Assembly: GCA_015179025.1 (NCBI GenBank)
Contig: WHUX01000005.1
Span: 558,001-622,000, forward strand
Direction of reading: 5' to 3'
DNA: 64,000 nt
Source: Terfezia claveryi
Lineage: Eukaryota; Ascomycota; Pezizomycetes; Pezizales; Pezizaceae
Both the position numbers and the translations under genes were made by a program. The notes beneath the pieces were generated by a model that was given only the letters and a program-made list of their open reading frames with translations, was not told where the DNA came from and made no database searches. Shown here piece after piece: positions 59,538 to 64,000 of the stretch; the stretch's first letter is position 1; each line of letters starts with the position of its first letter.

Positions 59538-60737
59538 GGGCAGCGGCCTTTCCAAAATTTGGGGTTGGAGTTGGGGGGAAGGGAACGGGGGTGTCGGCAT
59601 GGGAGTTGAGGGTAATTAAGCTGTCCAGAAACTGTTGAAAAAACCCAACATACACATACATATATTATATTTTTTCCAGCCCAGCTATACGAGATTACTA
59701 TTTAATAGTTTTATCTACCATTTTATATACTGCCTGTACATACCTATATATTCCTTACTACTTTTTTAAGGTACTTCGTTGTGATGAAATCTGCATATGT
59801 ACAAGTTATATGTGTTCTGGTTCGCTCGCTATATAATTACTACATTCAGTATATAACGTACTTGAATCAATACTATTATACCTAACTAGAGCTATATTAA
59901 ATACATATTAGTTGCCCTCTGGGTCGATTGAGTCATCCTCCACATAATTAGGCTATTATCCAGTAGACCAATTTGTGTCCGTTCAGCTAGAGCTGAGAGG
60001 TTATGGTCTGCTAACACTTTGGTATGAAAAAAAGAGTGAGCGTTTCAACTCATGTTATAAAGCATCGGCAGCGCGACTTTTTTCGTAAATACATGAGACA
60101 GAAAAACCCGAGTTGCTGTAGATGCCTGGCGAGAAGCATTAAAGTGATTATGGATTGTCGTGTAGCTATACGTTTATCTAACGATTTTCATTTTCAAGCC
60201 CATAAGATCAGTTGCTGGGCTTGAAATATTTGGTCCGATAAAGGTGGTATTTTCAGGCTTATGATTTTTTTACAATAACTTTTGCATATTACTTTATTGG
60301 TATCTCTATTGGCTCGCTCAACGTCCAGCCCTTATTTTCCATGTTTAATTTAAATGCTCAACTTCTCCCTTTAAAAATCCTCCACCATTATCAGACTATA
60401 AAATTTTAGATGACCTATAAAGCTGAATACCATAGATGTAACAGACTCCGACTGATAATATTACTATCATATTACTTATACTACTAATGAGTTTAACTTA
60501 CCACTTTATCTTCTAAGATAACACCATGTGCCATAATAATCTTTCATATAGTAACAATCCATTTATATTATCCCTCAGGATATCAATTAGATCAACTCTA
60601 ACCCCCATTGAATATGTCTATATTGTTATAAATTCAAGTGCGTTATGTACCAAATGCAGTAATTAAATAAATTGCCTGCGGGGGGCATAGTAGGTATGTA
60701 GGTTGCCGCCCGTGCTGCCCGCGACCGGCCCAGAACA

Positions 60738-60769
<32 letters not shown>

Positions 60770-61279
60770 CTTATAAAAAAAAAATACAAACTTTTTTTTT
60801 ACACTCCCCATATACGTATGCATTCTATATTCTAGAATAGCTAAATAAAATTCCCCACCCAAATTGGGCTTTTGGGTAGCAGTAAATACAAATCCAGGAT
60901 TAATCATCGCTTTGAATTACGGGGCACCCCTCCTTCTCCTCTTCCTCCTTCTTTTTTTTACCCTAAGCCTATATAAAACCCCCTCCCCATCTAAAAGAAA
61001 AAATCCCATCATCATTCTTATCAAGTTACTAAAAAAAAACCGGACTATTTTCAATACCAGATTCCGCCAAGAAATTTATACCCCCCGGAAGGTTATCCGG
61101 GTAAACATAATCGAAGCAACTCCAACTCTGGTGATATTCACCAGTAGAAGATTTGCTACAAACGAGAGACCATTCAAAGGGCAAGCTATACTCACAACTG
61201 GTACTAGTGGAATAATCACATGATATATTAGATAAAATAATCCCTCTCCGCTTCTCTCCTCTCCCACTATTCTACAAGG
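59538..61279. other. Spacer with homopolymer tract
   Basis: About 1.7 kb, very AT-rich, no credible gene. It contains a 26-bp T run (60744-60769) next to a GC-rich segment (about 60670-60740). Confidence 0.5.
60744..60769. repeat. Run of 26 thymines beside GC-rich segment
   Basis: On the minus strand this reads as a poly(A) tract lying 5' of a short GC-rich segment. Retroposition is possible but unproven. Confidence 0.85.
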
Positions 61280-63027
61280 CTACCTCCTAACCTTTTTTCC
61301 AACTGGCGTCCCCTCCTCTGGCGACCCCTGCAGAACCTCCTTCTTCTTCCTTCCCCTCCCCCCACTTCCTCCCTTCCCACTACTACCCCCCGCCCCTGTC
61401 CCTGCTGTACCTCCAGTCCCCGGCATCTTTACTGGAGTTGGAGCAATCACCCCCATCCCCACTCCCTCCTGATCATCCCCCTTCCTCTTCCTCTTCATCC
61501 CTTGTCCCTTCGCGTGAATCTCTTCCTCCTCCCCCTCCACATTAACCCTCCTCTTCGGCCCACTCTTCCCCCTACCGCCTTTCCTCCCCGGCCCCCCAGC
61601 CCCACCTACACCCGCTCCAGGGCCCCCTCCTCCACCACCAGGTTCCTCTACTTCCTGCAGGAATATCTGGGGCTGATTCCGTTTCAGCCAGGAGTATACA
61701 CTCATTGGGTTTCTTTGATCCTCTGCGGCATCAGGTACAGGTATAGCGTCGTCATTATGCTGTGTTAATTCAAAAATCGAGGGCCTACTTGGGTGGAAGG
61801 ACATATGCTGGTCTATGCTTGCATAATATTCTTCTTCTTCCTCGACAGTGAGGAGGAACGGGGAGGGGTCACGGAGGTAAGGGGGTGTAGAGCCTGGGTG
61901 GTAGAGGTCGTCAGGGGGAAGGAGGATGCGTGGCTTATCTTTATCTTTGTCTATATGGGTTTCAGCTCCACCCACACCTACACTTCCAGGTGCGGCTGGG
62001 TTGGTTGCTGAGGTTGCGATTGTGTTGGGCCCGATAGTGATGACAGGGGTTGATGATTCAGGTTTAATAGTAACTCCGTTGTTGTTCTTCTTAGCCAATT
62101 TCCTGGTGCGCCTCCTCGCTTCCCTTTTGCGCTGTACGCGGCGGCGGGATATCGCTTCGAGCCCCTTTCGGACGTAGAGTGGTGGAGTAGTCGGTTCCCC
62201 GCGTTTATATCTCTCAACCCGAATCTCCTCCAACTCAAGTTCACTCACGCTGAGGTCGTCGTATTCGGGGATGTCTCGAGGGAAATCTTCCTCTTCCTCT
62301 TCCTCATCTTCGGATTCATCATCATCCTCCTCAGAGCCGTCTGACGACTCTGATTCCGAGGAATCACTGTCCCGGACCGCGCCAGCAATGGAGTGAAGTT
62401 TCTTATCCACTACTGCGGCAGTGGTTGTGGTGGTGCTAGTGGCTGGGTCAAGATCCATAGGTTCCACATCCTCCTCATTAGAATTCTGGTACTTTGCGAG
62501 ATGTTCTGGGGAGAGGAAGCCCACTGGGGTTGAGCACGATGGGGAGCCGACGTTGTATCGTTTATGGCGGGGGAGGTGATAGGAGGAGTTGAGATCTAGG
62601 AGGAGATCTAATAGCCGCCTATTTGGTAGGTTAGTAGAGTGAATTTGAGGGAGGGGAGGGGGAAGTGGGGGACGAACACGTTCTCCTCAGTAATCCGCTT
62701 GACTTGCGCAGTAGCAATGATGTCTTTGCGGAAGAGGTCGTCGGATTGCTTCATGACAGCATCGAAGCGGAGTTTTAGTTTGCGGTATTTCCGTCTGTGG
62801 GTAGTTTAGTTAGTTCAAGCGTATACTTTCACCCATATATCTCTCTCTCGTTGATTCTCGAGACAGAAGGGTGATGTGTATAAAAGTATATGTACGTACT
62901 TGAACGACTTGTGACTATGATGCGCCCCCCCACCACTGCTGCTGGCATCGGCCTTCCCCCCACTGCCAAATACTGCACTGTGTCCGTATCCATGGTGTTG
63001 ATGTTGATGATGATGTTCTGTCGCCAT
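61280..63027 (-). CDS. IEC3: INO80 chromatin remodelling subunit IEC3-like
   Basis: Three exons (63027-62900, 62794-62678, 62618-61280) give 527 aa. The N-terminus is His-rich (HHHQHQHHG). The core spans the splice sites: KRKYRKLKLRFDAVMKQSDD, then KRITEENVRLLDLLLDLN, the signature helix pair of the Iec3 family, a fungal INO80-complex subunit involved in nucleosome remodelling. The remaining two thirds are low-complexity: acidic (SEEDDDESEDEEEEEE), basic (RKREARRRTRKLAKK), and Gly-rich. One donor is GTTCGT. Fission yeast Iec3 is much shorter; long tails are common in filamentous fungi. The assignment rests on the core helices. Confidence 0.82.
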
Positions 63028-63665
63028 CTCGATCCTCCTCTGACCCAAACGTCCCAGGCAGCTAGAACAGGAATAGGAGCAAGGTGCTGGTATGATGGCA
63101 ATAATGTAGCAGTTGTGTACCCAAGTCGTGCTTGACAATGGTGCCGTGAGGCTGCGTGTTGTGTATGTTGGTTGAATTCTATTCCGTCAGCTCCTCGGCC
63201 AGCTGCAGTGCTGCAAAGGTCGAAGGCTAAAGCGTGCCAAGAAGTCGTGATAGTGCGCGTCGATGTTCAATCAATCACAAAGAGCTCGAGCTGGAAGTTG
63301 TGATGGATCTGGTATATATATTCACGAGAGAGAGATGGATCGGATTGTGCTCTGCTGTGCTCCATGTTTAAACATTACAGCGCCCATTCAACATTCATAT
63401 GCTCAGTGTCTAAACATCTACTCCATAGCAACACAAAAAAGCAGATATGCCCAGTCCAAACCATACAAACAACTCCGAGAGGTACAATACAGGAAGAACG
63501 AAATACCCACCCAGCCCGAATATTCGCCAGTGAAACCTTCACCATATAAAGCGCAGAAATACAAATCAACGTTTTCCGGCGTGAAACTGAATGCCCACAT
63601 ATTTAGATGCAATGAATGTACCCCCCGTCTAAACGTCCCGCACCCTAAAACTGGAATGAATATCG
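63028..63665. promoter_or_regulatory. IEC3 upstream region
   Basis: About 640 bp between the IEC3 start and the stop codon of the next minus-strand gene. Must contain the IEC3 promoter. No gene recognised; short frames on both strands are not convincing. Confidence 0.4.
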
Positions 63666-64000
63666 CTATGGCCTCTCCATTGGCGGCAGCGCCGTAATAT
63701 GCATAGCCGGTAGCACCGTCCCCACTGCTGGAGGTGTACTCACCACCTCGCCTGCCCCATTACCACTACCACTACCACGGCCATTTTCACTCGCACGGGG
63801 TATATCAACAACATCATCATACCTAGGCAACCCACCTCCCACCGCCTCTTCCCCCCTCCCAGACCCGCTTGGCCTTGTAGTAGTCGCAGCTCTCTCAGGT
63901 ATTCGCGGCAGTGGATATCCTTCCTCCTCACTACCCCCCCCAGCACTTCCACCACGCCCTGGCGGGGCATAATACGGCGGCGGCGCCTCCCCCCTCTCAT
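63666..64000 (-). CDS. C-terminal end of a Pro/Gly-rich protein, partial
   Basis: The minus-strand frame ending TAG at 63666-63668 is open to the window edge and gives about 111 residues. It contains APPPYYAPPGRGG (a PPxY-type motif), YPLPRIPERA, GLPRYDDVVDIPRASENG and a Gly/Ser/Asn stretch. PPxY motifs recruit WW-domain ubiquitin ligases such as Rsp5, so an arrestin-related adaptor or membrane protein tail is possible. Too little is visible to name it. The alternative frame with an ATG at 64000 is Arg/Val-rich and less protein-like. Confidence 0.55.
   Translation of the reverse strand, partial: ERGEAPPPYYAPPGRGGSAGGGSEEEGYPLPRIPERAATTTRPSGSGRGEEAVGGGLPRYDDVVDIPRASENGRGSGSGNGAGEVVSTPPAVGTVLPAMHITALPPMERP

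Overview
The window is nuclear DNA of a filamentous ascomycete (Pezizomycotina type; the species cannot be named from sequence alone). The evidence is short introns (mostly 45-125 bp) with GT..CTAAC/CTGAC..AG signals, single-copy housekeeping genes with fungal architecture (SLT2-type MAP kinase, TOM70, MGR3, NOP13, COX9, RACK1/ASC1, IEC3), and decayed fungal class II transposons. Exon maps were built by hand from splice signals, reading frame and family similarity recalled from memory; no search was run.

Layout. 1-3100: 3' part of a RING plus von Willebrand A protein (-). 4408-5777: a Tc1/mariner element with two in-frame stops. 6418-24879 is gene-dense: MGR3 (-) divergent from a HMCES/SRAP gene (+), SLT2 MAP kinase (+), a small Cys/His-rich protein (+), COX9 (+), TOM70 (+), NOP13 (+), U1C (-), and RACK1 (-) with a U24-like box C/D snoRNA in its last intron. 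26090-28667: an apparently intact two-gene PIF/Harbinger transposon. 29087-30129: a truncated Mutator-like transposase. 31235-33100: a membrane-anchored aspartic protease-like gene with three one-base frameshifts. 35867-40046: a large conserved disordered protein (-). 40047-56387: about 16 kb poor in genes, holding MITE-like elements, a pogo-type element with its own ORF, a tRNA-Ala(CGC) with an intron, a diverged duplication and AT-rich repeats. 56388-64000: glutamine synthetase (+), peroxisomal dienoyl-CoA isomerase (+), INO80 subunit IEC3 (-), and the 3' end of a Pro/Gly-rich protein (-) at the window edge.

Main discovery. At least 22 very short insertions (about 10-48 bp) lie between 3.1 and 58.3 kb. 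They share one constant end, TAGTCTGGTT(GGCAC), while the other end varies. About ten are flanked by perfect or near-perfect direct repeats, typically 9 bp, as expected of target-site duplications. One is a 48-bp near-perfect palindrome with a 10-bp duplication; one is nested in another; and a pair of duplicated segments carries insertions at non-corresponding positions. Nine-bp duplications are typical of Mutator transposons, and a copy of the motif lies just upstream of the Mutator-like ORF. I infer a family of micro-insertions, or footprints, of a Mutator-like element.

The housekeeping genes do not form a pathway. Several concern mitochondria (MGR3, TOM70, COX9), cell-wall and translation signalling (SLT2, RACK1), RNA processing (U1C, NOP13, U24) and chromatin or DNA repair (IEC3, HMCES).
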